A stretch of 64,000 nt of DNA from Ciona intestinalis (lineage: Eukaryota > Chordata > Ascidiacea > Phlebobranchia > Cionidae). Numbering within the stretch: position 1 is the first letter of the stretch; every line of letters starts with the position of its first letter. The translations under genes and the position numbers were made by a program. The stretch covers positions 4,803,961-4,867,960 of the forward strand of contig NC_020172.2 of NCBI RefSeq assembly GCF_000224145.3, read 5' to 3'. The notes below the pieces were generated by a model that saw only the letters and a program-made list of their open reading frames with translations, was not told the DNA's origin and did no database searches. This document shows, piece after piece, positions 11,901 through 24,700 of this stretch.

Positions 11901-13230
11901 ATGGATGCTGTCGAGAGAGTTTACAAGTCAAGAGTTGGATCTGTCAATCCAAAACTGTCACGTCATGCCCCGGCTTCAGCGGGACGTCATCAGCATCTGA
12001 CGTGTTACTCCCCTCTTAAAGTTAGAGATTCGATCCCGGATATGCGGCCTCTTCCTCCAATAACGATCCAGAGGCGCAGGGAAAAGGAATATGTGGTAGA
12101 CGCTATCAAATCCGATGTTGTGAGTAGATTTCTTCCTAAAAAACTATAGTTCCTGTGTAGCTGTTGCATTTTCGTACGGCGACTTTTCTAAGACAGAAAA
12201 CGCCACTTTTCGTGATATGATAGAAATATGTCAACTTACTGCATTAAGATGTGCATTCAATTTTTACGCGTATATTTGCAACAATCAGAAAAACCTACAT
12301 ATTTTGATTTGTTTTGAAAATGAGACTGGTGACGTTGGGCTCGAATTGTGTCTGTTACGTAAGTCGGAGCACTTAATCCTGGCTGATATTTCGTTACGAG
12401 AGTCGTCCAACTTCATGGGCATTAGGGCCGGGCTCATCGAATTCATTACAGTTAACTTCATTGAAAAAGTTGAAGCTGGATATTTGTTTCAGTTTTCCAA
12501 CAGTCCTTACCACCGACCACGGCGAACTTCTATCATTAAACCTTACAACGCCATGAACGATCGCCACTCAGCCGGTTACTTCAGGTCACCTATGGTAAAG
12601 GAGACGGTTACCCGTACATTGTCGGCACAGGTATTCTGATAGGGTGTTTATAGGGCACTGCTTGCAGTATCTGCTAAGGTGTTCAAGTTATTCGCTAATA
12701 ATCTTTATTCTGTCTTTACGTTTTTGCAATTTATTAATGTACTTTTCAAACACCAAGAAACTACCTGTAAAATTTCTTTTCCCGATGATGTTCTGAAATC
12801 GATGCAGTGTGGCATGTCAGAAGAGCTTTTGGCCACAGTTGGATCATAAGCCATTTCTTAGTTATGAGACTTATAAGTATAGTGACGGTAGGTATACCTA
12901 TTATAGCCTCAACGCATTGAGTACGTACCTGCAGAGAAAAGAGGTCTTCATCGCATGTCCGCTAGACGTCGCTCGATCCCGACACCACCAACACCGAAGA
13001 TTTTGGATAAAGAGCGCAATTTTGTTCTCGACAACGTAAGATCCGAACGAAGCCGTAACAAACAAAACCCAATCATACCGGAATACGACGCCTTGCTAGA
13101 CCTGCACTCACGAAGATATTTTAGAAACAAACTTGTGCAGAATGTTTTACGGAAAACAACGTACAGCCCGCAACGGTTGTACCCCACAATTACTTTTTAC
13201 GCGCCTACGAAAAATGACCTCGTAGTTTAA
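11901..13230 (+). CDS. Three-exon gene with two ERICH3-like motifs (216 aa)
   Basis: Proposed exons are 11901-12119, 12493-12630 and 12937-13230. All junctions are phase 0, giving 651 bases including the stop. Donors are GTGAGT and GTATTC; an alternative donor GTAAAG at 12595 is also phase 0. Acceptors are TTTGTTTCAG and a weaker GCAGAG. Exon 1 is basic (MDAVERVYKSRVGSVNP). Exon 2 contains KPYNAMNDRHSAGYF, and exon 3 contains PEYDALLDLHSRRYF followed by a basic helix. Both fit the pattern YxxLxDxHxxxYFxxxxVxxxL, which I associate with the N-terminus of ERICH3 and similar cilium-linked proteins. This identification is an inference from a short motif. Codons between the exons are open but look intronic. 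The divergent arrangement with the unknown gene ending at 10965 suggests joint expression. Confidence 0.6.
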
Positions 13231-13423
13231 TATTTACATAATATCACATCAATGCTTCTTAGCAAATTTGATCGCCAAAAACTATTAAGCCTTAAATAGA
13301 AAAAAAGAAAAAGTTTACGGTTTTTCTAAACATACAGTAAATGGTTTGAACGGGGACCTAACAGTTTTAATTGTATTTTTTATTAGAAACACTCCCAGCA
13401 CCTTTTGGTTGATCAAATCATCA

Positions 13424-13570
13424 TTTATAGTAGTGGGGTAAGACCTTTCATTTTCTTTTGTCGTTATATCAAACTATAAAAATATTTACATAAATATAGA
13501 ACCGTATCTTTGGGAGTCGTAAATGGCATACCATGTACTAATAGTACCCATTTCATCCCATCCCACTACA
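13424..13570. repeat. Short TAGTAG-type element, diverged
   Basis: It starts TATAGTAGTGGGGTAAGACC and ends TCCCATCCCACTACA. It is about 145 bp, shorter than intact copies, with the same internal order. It lies directly 3' of the ERICH3-motif gene. Confidence 0.65.
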
Positions 13571-13787
13571 TGTATTTTATAGGTTGGATCGGCATTGGCA
13601 CTAAAGCACTTTTATTTAACTTAAACCTGTAATTAACAAAACAATAATAGGTTGTTCTACTTTCCAACTTTCAGAGCTTTGTAGTCTTTTCGTTTATTTT
13701 AATCTTTCCGTTTATTTTATATTGTTTCTGTATACCTTTATACAACAGAAATAATATCTAAATATTTTAGTAGCACAATCTTAGGTA

Positions 13788-13983
13788 CAGTAGGGTGGGG
13801 GGAAGATGGGACACATTTTAACTCCATTTTCCCGTCCCGTTTAGTAGTAAACAAAGAACATTCAAAGAATCATAAAACTCTATCCTCACGACTCCCATAG
13901 ACCGTTGTTAATTATTAAAAACACGATCAGGATATTTGTATATTATGTGCTAAAGGTGTGCCATCTTCCCCCACCCTACTATA
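13788..13983. mobile_element. MITE-like element, intact copy
   Basis: Its ends are AGTAGGGTGGGGGGAAGATGG and the complementary CATCTTCCCCCACCCTACTATA. It abuts the next copy at 13984 in the opposite orientation, forming a head-to-head pair. Confidence 0.85.
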
Positions 13984-14182
13984 TATAGTAATTTGGGGAG
14001 AGATTGGACACCTTCAGTGCATAATATCCCAATATCCTGAAGATGTTTTAAACAATTAGCAACGGACTATCGGAGTCCTGAGGAAACGGTTTAATAATTC
14101 TTTGAACTTTCTTTGTTTACTATGAAATGGAACGAGGAAATAGAATGAAAAGGTGTCCCATCTTTCCTCATCTTACTATATA
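13984..14182. mobile_element. MITE-like element, second of an abutting pair
   Basis: It starts TATAGTAATTTGGGGAGAGA, a weaker left end, and runs to CCCATCTTTCCTCATCTTAC. Its core is in inverse order to the neighbour at 13788-13983, so the two together form a palindrome of about 400 bp. Confidence 0.8.
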
Positions 14183-14572
14183 AATTAATTCGAAATGCGT
14201 AATTACCGTACCTGTTTTTTAGCCCCATGCGAAACAAATGCTAAAACCCATGAAATTAATTTCGCGCACCTAACACGCTAATTTATTCCGTAAAATTCAA
14301 ACGTCTTAATTACGTATGCTACAGACTGATATTTCCACACGCTTTAATTTACACCGATGTACGTATAGCATGAAGGTTTTTCGTATCTGAGCCATACCTA
14401 TACCACTGTTGCAGATGGGATTTTAATTATTAATAAACTCATCATTCGTTTAATTAGAACAACTGCGAACGTCACCAAAGGTCCAACCAGTTGACTTATT
14501 TAGTCAAAATCACTTTTTATCGATATTTTAGCTAATAAGGTTTTTTAAAACAGACATCTGTTTGCATTAATT

Positions 14573-14860
14573 ATGATAGTAGGTTGGGGTAAGACGGGAC
14601 TTGTTTTCAGTCTTTCTATTAAACAATAAATATTTACGGAATATATAACCTTATCCCTACAACTCGTTGTAAAAATACGTTTAGGAAATATGGGATATTA
14701 TGTTTTAACAGGATCCATCTTACCCCACAGTATTAAAAAGTAGGTTGGGGTAAGATGGGACATTCTTTTTATTATTCCGTCATATTTTTTATTCAATTAG
14801 TAGTAAACAAAGAATATTTATAGAAATATATCGTTCTAAACATATTGGTTTCATTTGATC
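14573..14860. repeat. Two truncated copies of the short element
   Basis: A copy with the left end TAGTAGGTTGGGGTAAGACGG runs to a CTTACCCCACAGTA right end at about 14732. A second left end (AGTAGGTTGGGGTAAGATGG) starts at about 14740 and stops after the TTTATAGAAATAT segment. Neither holds coding sequence. Confidence 0.6.
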
Positions 14861-15142
14861 TTGTCTTTAAAGCCTAGCCCTACACTGATTGTTTAGATGT
14901 GATTTTGTATAGCTTTTAAGACTGGTGTGGCTTATTTCAGAATCCTATAAAAGTTTTAACAGGTTTCGCCGTACGCCCTTACCCACTGATATAATTATAC
15001 TTGAATTCTTTAGAGCGAGTGGAAAAAGTTAGAAGTGCCTTGTACTGTGGCTTTCTGAAACCAAGTGTCTTTGCCAGAAAAAACAAAGTGCCTTTAAAGG
15101 GATATAACAAACTTGAATGTGACCTTTTGAACTTACATCATA

Positions 15143-15403
15143 TGGTAGGGTGGGAGAGACGGGGCAGCTATAGCACCAATATTCTAATACCCTAATCGTG
15201 TTTTAAAAAAATATTCTAATACCCTAATCGTGTTTTAAAAAAATATTCTAATACCCTAATCGTGTTTTAAACAATTAACAACGGTCTATGGCAGTTGTGG
15301 GGATACGGTTTCAAAATCCTTCGAATGTTCTTTGTTTACTACCAAATGGGACGAGGGCATACAATGAAAAGTGTCCCATCTTCCCCACCCTACTATATAT
15401 AGC
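15143..15403. mobile_element. MITE-like element with internal triplication
   Basis: Its ends are GGTAGGGTGGGAGAGACGGG and CATCTTCCCCACCCTACTATATA. A unit of about 33 bp (AATATTCTAATACCCTAATC and its T/A-rich continuation) occurs three times in a row at about 15177-15262. This makes the copy longer than its relatives. Confidence 0.85.
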
Positions 15404-15439
15404 TTTTATACAAAACAAGTAAAACACATAATTGAAACT

Positions 15440-16082
15440 TCATATTTTATTGTACTGCTCCGGCCAAAAAAAGTGTAAAAATAACGGATATGTTTGAGAG
15501 GAAACGCACCGTCTTTGTGCTACTGTTGATGTAATAATAGTCACGTTTATACAGAAACAAAAGACTGCAAATAAAAAGGGTGTAACTCTGCTTCAGAAGC
15601 ACGTTCAAGCCAAAATCAATTATAATGATTATTTTGGCGATCCAAAATGTGATCATGCACTGCAATAAACAGATCAAAGGCGCATTGAAAATTTGACACT
15701 ACAAAACAAAACAAAGCATGCGTGCGGGTTGAAATAACGTGTGCATGGTATACCGTATTGTACGTAAACATGTTTAAATACAGATTTTAGTATGGAAAAA
15801 TCGACCAAACGCTTCGGTAAGCGAAATAAAATAAACAAGCCTTTTTTAATACGAGTTAGGTGTAAATTACGCGATGTAATTATTGATTCTGAGTTTTTGA
15901 AATAGCGTTGTCTTGTCGAAAACAGTTCGGTTAAAAATGACGTCATCAAAAATGGCAAAAAATAGTTTGCGGGAAATCTTTGCGTTTTGTTCAACTAGAA
16001 ACGCAAAAACGTGAGAAAGACAAGAATTACCATTATCGATTGCAGACTGTGATTCTAGCGGCGTTACTGGCTGGTCTCGCAC
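15440..16082 (-). CDS. Possible small transcript; 71-aa frame at 16082-15867
   Basis: Weakly supported. An ATG at 16082 opens a 71-codon frame (MRDQPVTPLESQSAIDNG at its start, KLFFAIFDDVIF later). An AATAAA on the minus strand near 15449 could serve as poly(A) signal. A short GT-AG intron is also conceivable inside the frame. The region is not repeat-derived as far as I can see. I do not recognise the product. Confidence 0.25.
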
Positions 16083-16266
16083 CTAACGATTGTCCTTAAC
16101 AAAGGGAAGGGCCGACGTTTCGTATACATAAGAATAGTGGGGTGTTTCATCGACTTTTCGATTATTGTAATTCATGTGCGCAGATCGATGGGACCAAAGC
16201 CTGTTACAAATCGTTGTTTTTTTAATTTAACCAGTGATTGAACGGGTATGCGATTGCGTAACATCT

Positions 16267-16425
16267 ATAGTAGGTTGGGGTAAGATGGTACATGTTTTCG
16301 TGTTTTTTTCTCGTTCCATTTGGTAGTAAACAGAGAATATTTACAGAATTACATAGTATGGTTGTAAAATAGGGGACATTATGTGCTAACGGTATTCATC
16401 TTGACCCCACAGTACTATACCATTA
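16267..16425. repeat. Truncated short element
   Basis: The left end is TATAGTAGGTTGGGGTAAGATGG and the right end CATCTTGACCCCACAGTACTAT. The core is shortened. It represents the GGTTGGGG subfamily, whose right end reads CCCCACAGTA rather than CCCCACCCTA. Confidence 0.7.
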
Positions 16426-17532
16426 AGCCGCGCGGCTCGGGATGTACGTGAATATTTAAAGGGTAAAGACCTCTTGCTAGAGTACGGTTTACGTATTAAT
16501 AATAAACATGCTGCGCTGCTTCACGAATGGAAATACAGAATTTTCGGCAGTGAGATACACAATAGAGCCGCTATGATCAATAATATTACTGCGTGTAAAA
16601 CCCAGGCTCCCCTGTGAGTTTGATTTGTAGATTGTGGGAACGGGCACAGCGAACATAACGCCCAGTATGGTAAAAGCGAAATTGCGCTATGACTGGAGTT
16701 ATAACGCGCTACAACAGAATGATGAATTGATAAGGAAATCCTGTGTTGTCTAAGCATGAAGTGAGCTGAATGGCTTCAAAAGCACAATTAAGTCCCTATC
16801 GACACTAAATAATAGGAATTCTGCGGGCTAGTATTAATATATGCTAAACTATCGCATTGAAGAATGTATGATTAATCTCGTATGCACGGTGCATTTACAA
16901 TAAACAGTAAAAAATTATGAATTGGAACTAAACTACCACAGTTAGGAGTCATGATAGATTTTAAAACACAAACAATAATGAAAAATGCAATATCCTGTAA
17001 GCTGAATGATTCATTAATATACCATAGTGTTCAACACTGCTTTACAAAATTTAAAATCTTTTGTGAAATCTGTGCCACATAACGAAATACTGTTATAATT
17101 TAAAGTTAAATAACGATTACCGTGGCAAAGCAGCACAGTCTAAGAAACAGCAGGCTCATTAGTAAGAAATTATCTCTGAAGAATTTGGGTTCTAGAACAG
17201 AGTACCAGGAAGGAAATCTTTTAAAACCATTCATGATATTGCACCAAGAAAAAACAACAAAGACAATCTTAAAACATAACATCACAGGACACGACTCTAT
17301 ATAGATAGATGGAACAACATTGACACTTAACCCTCTTAATAACTCGTACGGCATACTTTTGCATACATATTGCACAACTAAAACAAACGTGTAATAATGT
17401 ACATTGAGCAAGAAATTATGACGCATTTGCAAAAAGTATTTTGTTAGGTTTATCTGATAAAATACAGAAAATCTTTGAGCACGAGATGTAAACAAAACTT
17501 CAGTTACCTTGAACAATTTTGGATCTGTTTGG

Positions 17533-18803
17533 TTAAGACGCATGTTTCCTTTTTGTTTGTTTCTTTTCGTACTTTTCCCTCAGCTTCAAACTAACAGCGC
17601 TGAAGTTGCTCGCATTTTTTTCCATTTCTTCAGTAGCTTTCTCCACTTCACTGACTTTTTCCCCTCTTTCCAGCATTCCCCGCTTCAACTTCTGAAGAGC
17701 ATTCAAGGACTCTGATTTATTCTGAACATCCTGGACTCCTGCCTCCTCAATTGACTCCATGGAGCTCCCACCCTGGCTCTTCTTACCACTTTGGAAGATT
17801 CCTCTTAATGAGCGACTGCTTGGACTCACAGGGCCTTCATCGAAGATATCATCACTTTCTTGTCGCTCATCAAAGCTTGGGATTCCTTTCCTTGTACTCT
17901 GTTTCACATCTCCTCTTCTTATTGTGCTCTTAAATGAAGATGTGGAGGACGCAAAACTTGACTGACTTCCAGTTCCACTGCTGCTCACACTACTGAGTGA
18001 GCGATGTACCTCACAGATCTGGGCGGGTTTCACATTCTCATTATTTGGTTCATGCAGCTCCATCAACACATTAGTAGTACCACTTTCAAAATCCAGAGCC
18101 ACGTTTGGAATTTCCAATATATATTCACCAAGTAGCATGTCATGGTGATGTTTTAGCACATAGTACAAACGGAATCTAACGGAGCAATTTCTAAAATCAT
18201 TCACACTGACCGAATGAAGGCATTCATTCATAAATTTCATAGAGCCAGTTATACTTTCATGCACCTCATATTTTTTACTATGGCCTCTTGTATCAGATGG
18301 AATAAGCTTGGTCCGCAGCTGGATAATCGGTTTGTCTTCCCGAACAGAGGAGCCAGTGGCTTCTTCTTTTGCAGTAATTTTAACTTCAATTACATCCATA
18401 ACATTGGAAGCATCCAGAGCGAAAATCTTCACTTGGTTGCTCCTTGCCATGACTTTAATTCCAACTTTAAGCACAACAGCAGAAAGTGAGATTCTTTCAT
18501 CCAACTTTTCTCCATCTGCAATTTTTGTTTTTGAAGCCAACACATTGTATTTTTTTAGCACCCCAACTGCTCTATGAAGTTTTTCAGTTTTTTGATCTGG
18601 TTTTTCGACGCTTACTTTTTTCTCTGGAGGCGAAGTGACAGGTTCTGGTTCTTGATGAGTAGCATCACTTTGCTCTTCTTCATCTTCTGTTATTAATCTT
18701 CTTTCTTCAGGATCATTATTTTCTTGTTCACCAACATAACAAGTAAAGCAGCAACAAGTGATCTTCATCCTTACATGCTTTCCAAGTCATCAGCTTTGCC
18801 AAC
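17533..18803 (-). CDS. C2-like protein with R-SNARE-like C-terminus (411 aa)
   Basis: The CDS is 18768-17533, uninterrupted. A splice acceptor (TTTGTTTCCAG) places the exon start at 18803, so the ATG has 35 leader bases in this exon. The N-terminus MKITCCCFTCYVG is Cys-rich and could be palmitoylated. Residues 20-60 are acidic and low in complexity. Residues 75-235 resemble a C2 beta-sandwich, with VRFRLYYVLKHHHDMLLGEY fitting the typical late strands. Residues 245-345 are Ser-rich with dibasic sites. The C-terminal 45 residues (RGMLERGEKVSEVEKATEEM and onward) have the heptad pattern of R-SNARE-like motifs in amisyn (STXBP6) and tomosyn, which pair with syntaxin/SNAP-25. A role in membrane traffic is therefore plausible. 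I cannot name an orthologue. It is divergent from FAM32A. Confidence 0.8.
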
Positions 18804-19941
18804 CTGGAAACAAAATATGAATAAAAAACAATATACACATATATAAAGGCTTTTTTATATGGGTTAGACCATACAGCAATGTATGCCAGGGGACCTGGAA
18901 CTAAAAACCAAGCTTTGTAATCCAAATATAACCTATAACTTTACACTACAAACAAAAAAATGCTCAGCTATATTCTATATTGGTGGGGCCCTACGGAAAG
19001 TCACGCCAGTGGACCTGGGGATTGCGCTGGTGTATTCGTGTATATAAATGCTTTTACTGTATCCTAGTTATTAGACCACTTTGGTATATTGTATGTCTGT
19101 GCTAGCGAATATAAATTAATATTACCCTGTATTCTAAACTACGAATTAAAAACAATAACAAAAGGTCCGAAACTTGGGCGTGCCGCGTGTATGCTTATCT
19201 ATGCACTATGCTAAACTATTTAAATCTGAGTCTACGTATATATACTGCTGTCGTTTTACAGTTTTATCAAGTATAATTGCATAACCACAACAAATAATCA
19301 AAATATTCCAATTACATTTCCTCGTTTGTTATGCTACGTTTGTCTGTTTAGCTGCACACGACTCTTATGTGCATAACTGTAAAATCTTCGTCGGGAAAAA
19401 AATTCTGTTTACTAATCCTATCCTACTGCGAAAATTGATGATGCGTCAACGTAAAAGAAAAAAGACAATTTTAATCTACAAACATACAACATTTAACGTT
19501 AAATTTAAAATTCGCAAAAATACCAATGTTGTAATTATTTTAATGTACTTTTAATTGTTATGGCTTTTAAATTTATTAAGAATTCGTGAAAATTACTCAT
19601 GTTTCTGGCGCCACAAATGTTTGTGATGTTTATGATTTGGCGCCAGCAAATCGGATACCACGCCATGCGCACAGTGCCACGCCATAAACATTCTGTTTTG
19701 ATTGATATGCAGTTACAAGATTGACATGAAGTTACATGAAAAGTTTGTAAACGGTTTACCGTAAATATAGTTGATTTATTTCGTTTTTAAATAGTATAGA
19801 GAAGGTTAGACAGAAAACTAGAACAGCTATAGGGGCCATTAATCAATAAGTTTTACTTTTGCATATTTTTTACGTTTTGACGTATATTACTATTTTAAAA
19901 AGAAAGACCCAAACTTTGTTTATTTTGCCTAAATATAAGAA

Positions 19942-20304
19942 ATGTCTGAAAGTAATGAGAAAAAGTCTGGTTATGACTTTGAATCCATCCAAAAGAAGCC
20001 TTTGAAATTCAAAGGTGACAGCGGTAAAGTTAAAAAGAAGAAAAAACACAAAAAAGATAAAAAGAAGTTTGACCAAATACGTCTTGAAAGCGTTGAAGAT
20101 GAAACACAAGCATCTGCCTCCCCTAAATATGACAACCTGACCCCAGCAGAACGAAAATTTAAAGAAAACCAAGATAAAAGACAAATGGATCGTATTTTAA
20201 AGAGAGCGTCAACCACACATAGAGACAGGGTTGAGGAATTTAACAGAAACTTGGACTCGTTATCCGAACATTATGATATTCCTAAAGTAAGCTGGACAAA
20301 ATAA
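19942..20304 (+). CDS. FAM32A: FAM32A homologue, spliceosome-associated (120 aa)
   Basis: The whole protein is in one exon, with ATG in the context AGAAATGTC. The family signature is clear. There is a short N-terminus with GPLKFKG-like sequence (KPLKFKGD), then a Lys-rich block (KKKKKHKKDKKK), then the conserved C-terminal half with LTPAERKF, DKRQMDRILKRAS and THRDRVEEFN. It ends EHYDIPKVSWTK, identical to the vertebrate C-terminus. FAM32A is a metazoan C* spliceosome factor whose C-terminus reaches toward the active site and helps exon ligation, so conservation of this tail is expected. Length matches the family (112 aa in human). A possible poly(A) signal AATAAA is at 20920. The protein is nuclear. 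Confidence 0.97.
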   Translation: MSESNEKKSGYDFESIQKKPLKFKGDSGKVKKKKKHKKDKKKFDQIRLESVEDETQASASPKYDNLTPAERKFKENQDKRQMDRILKRASTTHRDRVEEFNRNLDSLSEHYDIPKVSWTK

Positions 20305-21751
20305 TTGAGTCTGAAGTCAAACACTTTCAAAAACTCTTTTCGGGCCTATAATACACCTGGCGCAAAAGCATATACAAAACAGTTGAGGTGTTGAAATTTA
20401 AAAGTTCTGCTTTGCATGAAGCAATAATAATGATGCTGCGTTATCAGAATCTTATAATATTTCTAAATGAACTGGCCAAGTAATTGAGTCGTTAAAACTT
20501 CTGCTTTGCGTCATAGGCATAACTCGAAAGAATATCATGGGCGACATTTAAAATGCACCATGTAATTTCGCACCCCAGTTTTAAGCATTAACGAGCATCT
20601 ACTTTTGTTGTAAATGTGGCAAAATACCTAACCAAAATCTTTGAAATATTCCTAAAATTAACCGTACAAAATAACTCACAAAAAGTGTCAGGTTGGTCAG
20701 GTGTTGAGATATTAATGGTACTGTTTGTTATCATGTATAAGAACTTACGTTTTTTAACACAAGGATTTATAAACTTGACATCCAATTTAAATGCTTTCAT
20801 AATAAATCATATTCTCACGCTTTGTGATATTCCAACCAAACTGTTTCTCCTTTCTTGCACCATATTTTGTTGCCGATAACAGTAGAGTTTATAATTCTTG
20901 GATTTTAATCCAATACATCAATAAAACAAGTTGTTTCAGTTTTATCTAGGAGCTTCCATTATTCCCAATTTTTAAATATTTTAAAATCCAATTATGTAAA
21001 ATTGTGGTTTAATAATGTGTTGTATGTGCTGTATGTGCTGTATTGTGGTATTTAGAATTGTCTCTTTATAATACCACAGTACTTGGGAAATCAGTTTAAA
21101 AAAGAGACAAAAAAAGGTTTAGTGTTGCACTTAGTCGTTTTTTTATTCCGATTTAAATTGCTCTGTATGTAGACCTTGGCTGAGATATTTGTCTGCGTGT
21201 CTAGTGGTGTAAATAGGCAGTCATATTACTGAGATATTTTTACAACATCCGTAACAAATCGCAGTCGCTAGTAGGCGACAACGAGCTAATATTTTATTTT
21301 TCTGCACTGTGAAACGGTCGTCTATTTCAGTTTTACCCAACCGCTAGGTGGAGCTACTGAGTATTATAATCACAATATTTGAAATCACGATCAGGATATA
21401 AAACCATACGCATATTTTAGAGGCACTGATATTTAATCGGCCATAAGTATAACCTGTTGTTTTGTTTAATATGTACTGCCTTACTGGCAGCCATAAAATT
21501 GTTTATGAATTGCGTTTTGTATATATAGTACACAACGGAAATCCAAAGAATTATAAAACCGTATCCTCAACACGACTCCCACAGGCATTTTTAAATGTTG
21601 AAAACACTTGGATATAATGTGATACTTGGTTATTATGTGCTGAAGATGTCCCAGCTTATCCCACAGTAATATATAATAACGCAGCATCTAACAAATACAA
21701 TGATCATTTTTAATTCAGTATAGCGACAACATTATACCAACAGCATATAAG
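20305..21751. other. Intergenic, no gene seen
   Basis: This covers the 3' UTR of FAM32A up to about 20.93 kb, then AT-rich sequence. It includes a partial short element at about 21520-21680 (GTACACAAC..CCCACAGTAATATATA). The open frames have no splice context. The DAZ/Boule-like gene ends at 21752 on the minus strand. Confidence 0.5.
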
Positions 21752-24700
21752 TCAATGATAAACAAAAGGAGAATAAAATGTTGCATTCGATGGAACTGCA
21801 TTGGGGGGTCCTGGTAACATTCCGTAATCTAAAATATAAAGCAGTTGCCAGTTAGTAAGAAATATTTAAAATAAAAATGACCACAGAAATTGATACCTAA
21901 CAAAGTTAATTACCTGGTATATAAAGCGGGCACAAGGTGTATTAAACAGAACACCGTTATGACGATTGTCGTTGGGTCAAAAAAGTTACATGCGCAGTAA
22001 CTCGTACCGGGCACGAGGTGTATTAAAAAGAACATCCGTGTTATGACGGTTGTCGTTGACACAAAAAAGTAATAATTACGTAGTAACTTGCACGCTGGCA
22101 CGGAGGTGTATTAAACAAAACACTCGCGTTGTTGTAATGACTGCCATTGCCCCCTCACACGAAAATAGTTACACTCATTGTTTAAAGTATAGTTTCCCAA
22201 TATACCTGGAACTCCATAGGAATATATAGGCGACATTGGCATGTATGATGGTGGTGGGGGTTGGGGGAAGGAAAACATGTTGTTTTGCGCGAAGTTGTAA
22301 ACTGCAGGTGCCTGATGTTGAATCTGTACATAATAGGTTGGGGTAAGAGGATGTATGGTTTCATTCTCTTTGATGGTTTAATTTGGTAAAAAACAGAGAA
22401 TATTTATTACAGAGTTATACCCGTATCTCCACAACTGTAAGAGGGTTGCTAATTGTTAAAAGCACGCGATTAGGAAATCGGGATTTGAATAAATAATTGA
22501 ATGTAACTTGCTTTATCTTTGCGCGGCCGGAAAACGTGTCAGGTTACGAGTCACCACGTATCTTACTTTGTGGGTGATTATGTGCTAACGGTATTCATGC
22601 TTACTACCCAGAAGTAATACATATTTTCAAAATTAGGCGAAAAGCAAAGTAATTAGGTGTGTATGGGCATATTACCTTGTTGTTCAACTTACGTTATATG
22701 TTGGAAGTGGGCTGTTTGTTATGAAGTAAGTCGTCCCGTTTAAAATGACATATCGAACAGGTGGTTGTTCCGTACTGGCTGTGTTATTAAATAAAATTTA
22801 GTATTAAATTTAAGTATTAAATGAAAAGCAGAAAGTTTTATGAAATAGTTTTAATTTACCCCAAAAAAATTGTAACATAATTTTAGTTTTTTTTACCAGA
22901 TGCATCCTAACCTGGAGCCACCACTGTATTTTCAAATGTTGGCCCGGATTTTTTGGGCTTATACCACGCAGGGCATATCTGCACGTCTCGCCCTCTTATG
23001 CAGAAAAGCATTTCATCCTGTAACAATAAACAGTAAGTCGGTCCATTAAATTATGGATATCACTTGTTTATCCTCATGTGGCGGCTGTTTCAAAATATAT
23101 GACACAGCTGTCGTCTATACATCATAAAACACCTCCGGTCCGAACCTATATTTGAGTTAACTTTTTTACGTACCCTTTAAGAGTTTTGTCAACTTTTAAT
23201 TAACACTATAAAACGAATGGTTTACACTCCTTTAATCGAATGAAATAAAATTTATTGCGACTACCTTTAATTTTAGAACTCGTTTGCAGCTTGACGAATC
23301 CTCAAACGTAAGGAATCCGTATGGCCTAAAATAATAAACAGCTTTAAGTTTTTGTAAAGCTTGATAAAGAAACAGCGTGTATAAAGTATATTCAGATATA
23401 GCGATCGATAAACGTGTCAACCTTAATGTGGTAAAAAGGTGCTATAAGTATACATAATGGGCATTTGAATGTTGATTAAATTGATTGCGACCCCGCAGAG
23501 CGGATCACGAAAAGCGGGATTTTCGTTTGTCCCGTTGTAAAATGCGGAAGTGTTCTCGCTTCATTAGCTTGATACATAATAGCGATTGGTTATTACGCTA
23601 TAGAGTAATTACAGACGCGCCTTTTGGTAGTACAAATACAAAAGCGTTCAAGCGCAAATATAAAATTAATGTTGGAATGCCCCTTTTTAAGTTAGATGTT
23701 GCGTTCGTTTGATATTGTAACTTGTACAAGGATCTTTATCGTATAAGCCAACGCTATGTATAAATACTTAAATCTTAATTTCACTACGGATTTTGCGAGT
23801 TTAGAATGTGCCGCAAATAATTCTTGATTTCTCACCGATTTAACTAAATCTACTTCTTTGCCAAGCAACTTGTATATTTTATTGTAGGGGCCGAGCGCCG
23901 AGCCTTATTATGCTATTGCTATATAATGTTGCACGCGAGGGCGAAAAATATTAGAAATGAAAAAAATTAACGAAAAGATAACGAAACTAGTCAGCGTAGC
24001 TTTCTCTTTAATTGTTTTTCGTTCGTTGTGAATTTGCTCTCTCGCAAGTAACGAATCGCAACGTCAGCGAATTTGTCCGGTGTCGAATTACAGCGCTTAT
24101 CGAATTACACTAGCGCTCAATGTTCCTGTATCAGATTTTAAATAAAAAGCCAAAAACTCTTGAACTTTTTTATAATGAAATAAAAAAAAAACTGCTGCCA
24201 CATTTATAAACAATTTTAATTAAATATATTTTATATGAATTTTAAATTTTGCAACACTGGGAATTACGAATGAGACATCTCTTTAACCGCAAACCACGTG
24301 TTCTGTATTATTTTGATTAGCGTCGCGGTTTTCGAATGAATAAGAACGTATTCTCGTACGCCTTTCTCCTTGATGACGTCATCGGCGCTCGGCGAATCCG
24401 AGCTTTTACAACTTCAGCACATCCCTAGTTGTAACCTTGGTAACTTTTGTGGATTGTAAATACCGACGTGTGTATTGGTTACCATTCTCACATTTGTTCA
24501 TTGCAAGAGTGGATACCCAACTCATAAGTCAGCATTTGTCACGGCATATCTAATACACTGTTTTGATATTATACGGATTTTTAAAAAGGTATGAAATAGG
24601 CTGATGATAAAAACAGAGGTGTATAAAGCAGAACATCTGTGTTTAACGATTGATGTTTCCCCGTCACGCGAAATTCTTTCATTCATTTGTCGCATTATAC

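Noticed and set aside
24264..24413. 49-codon open frame on minus (SADDVIKEKGVREYVLIHSK)
   Set aside because: It looks protein-like, but no phase-compatible splice sites join it to the DAZ/Boule-like exons and it has no family match. It is left as possible chance.
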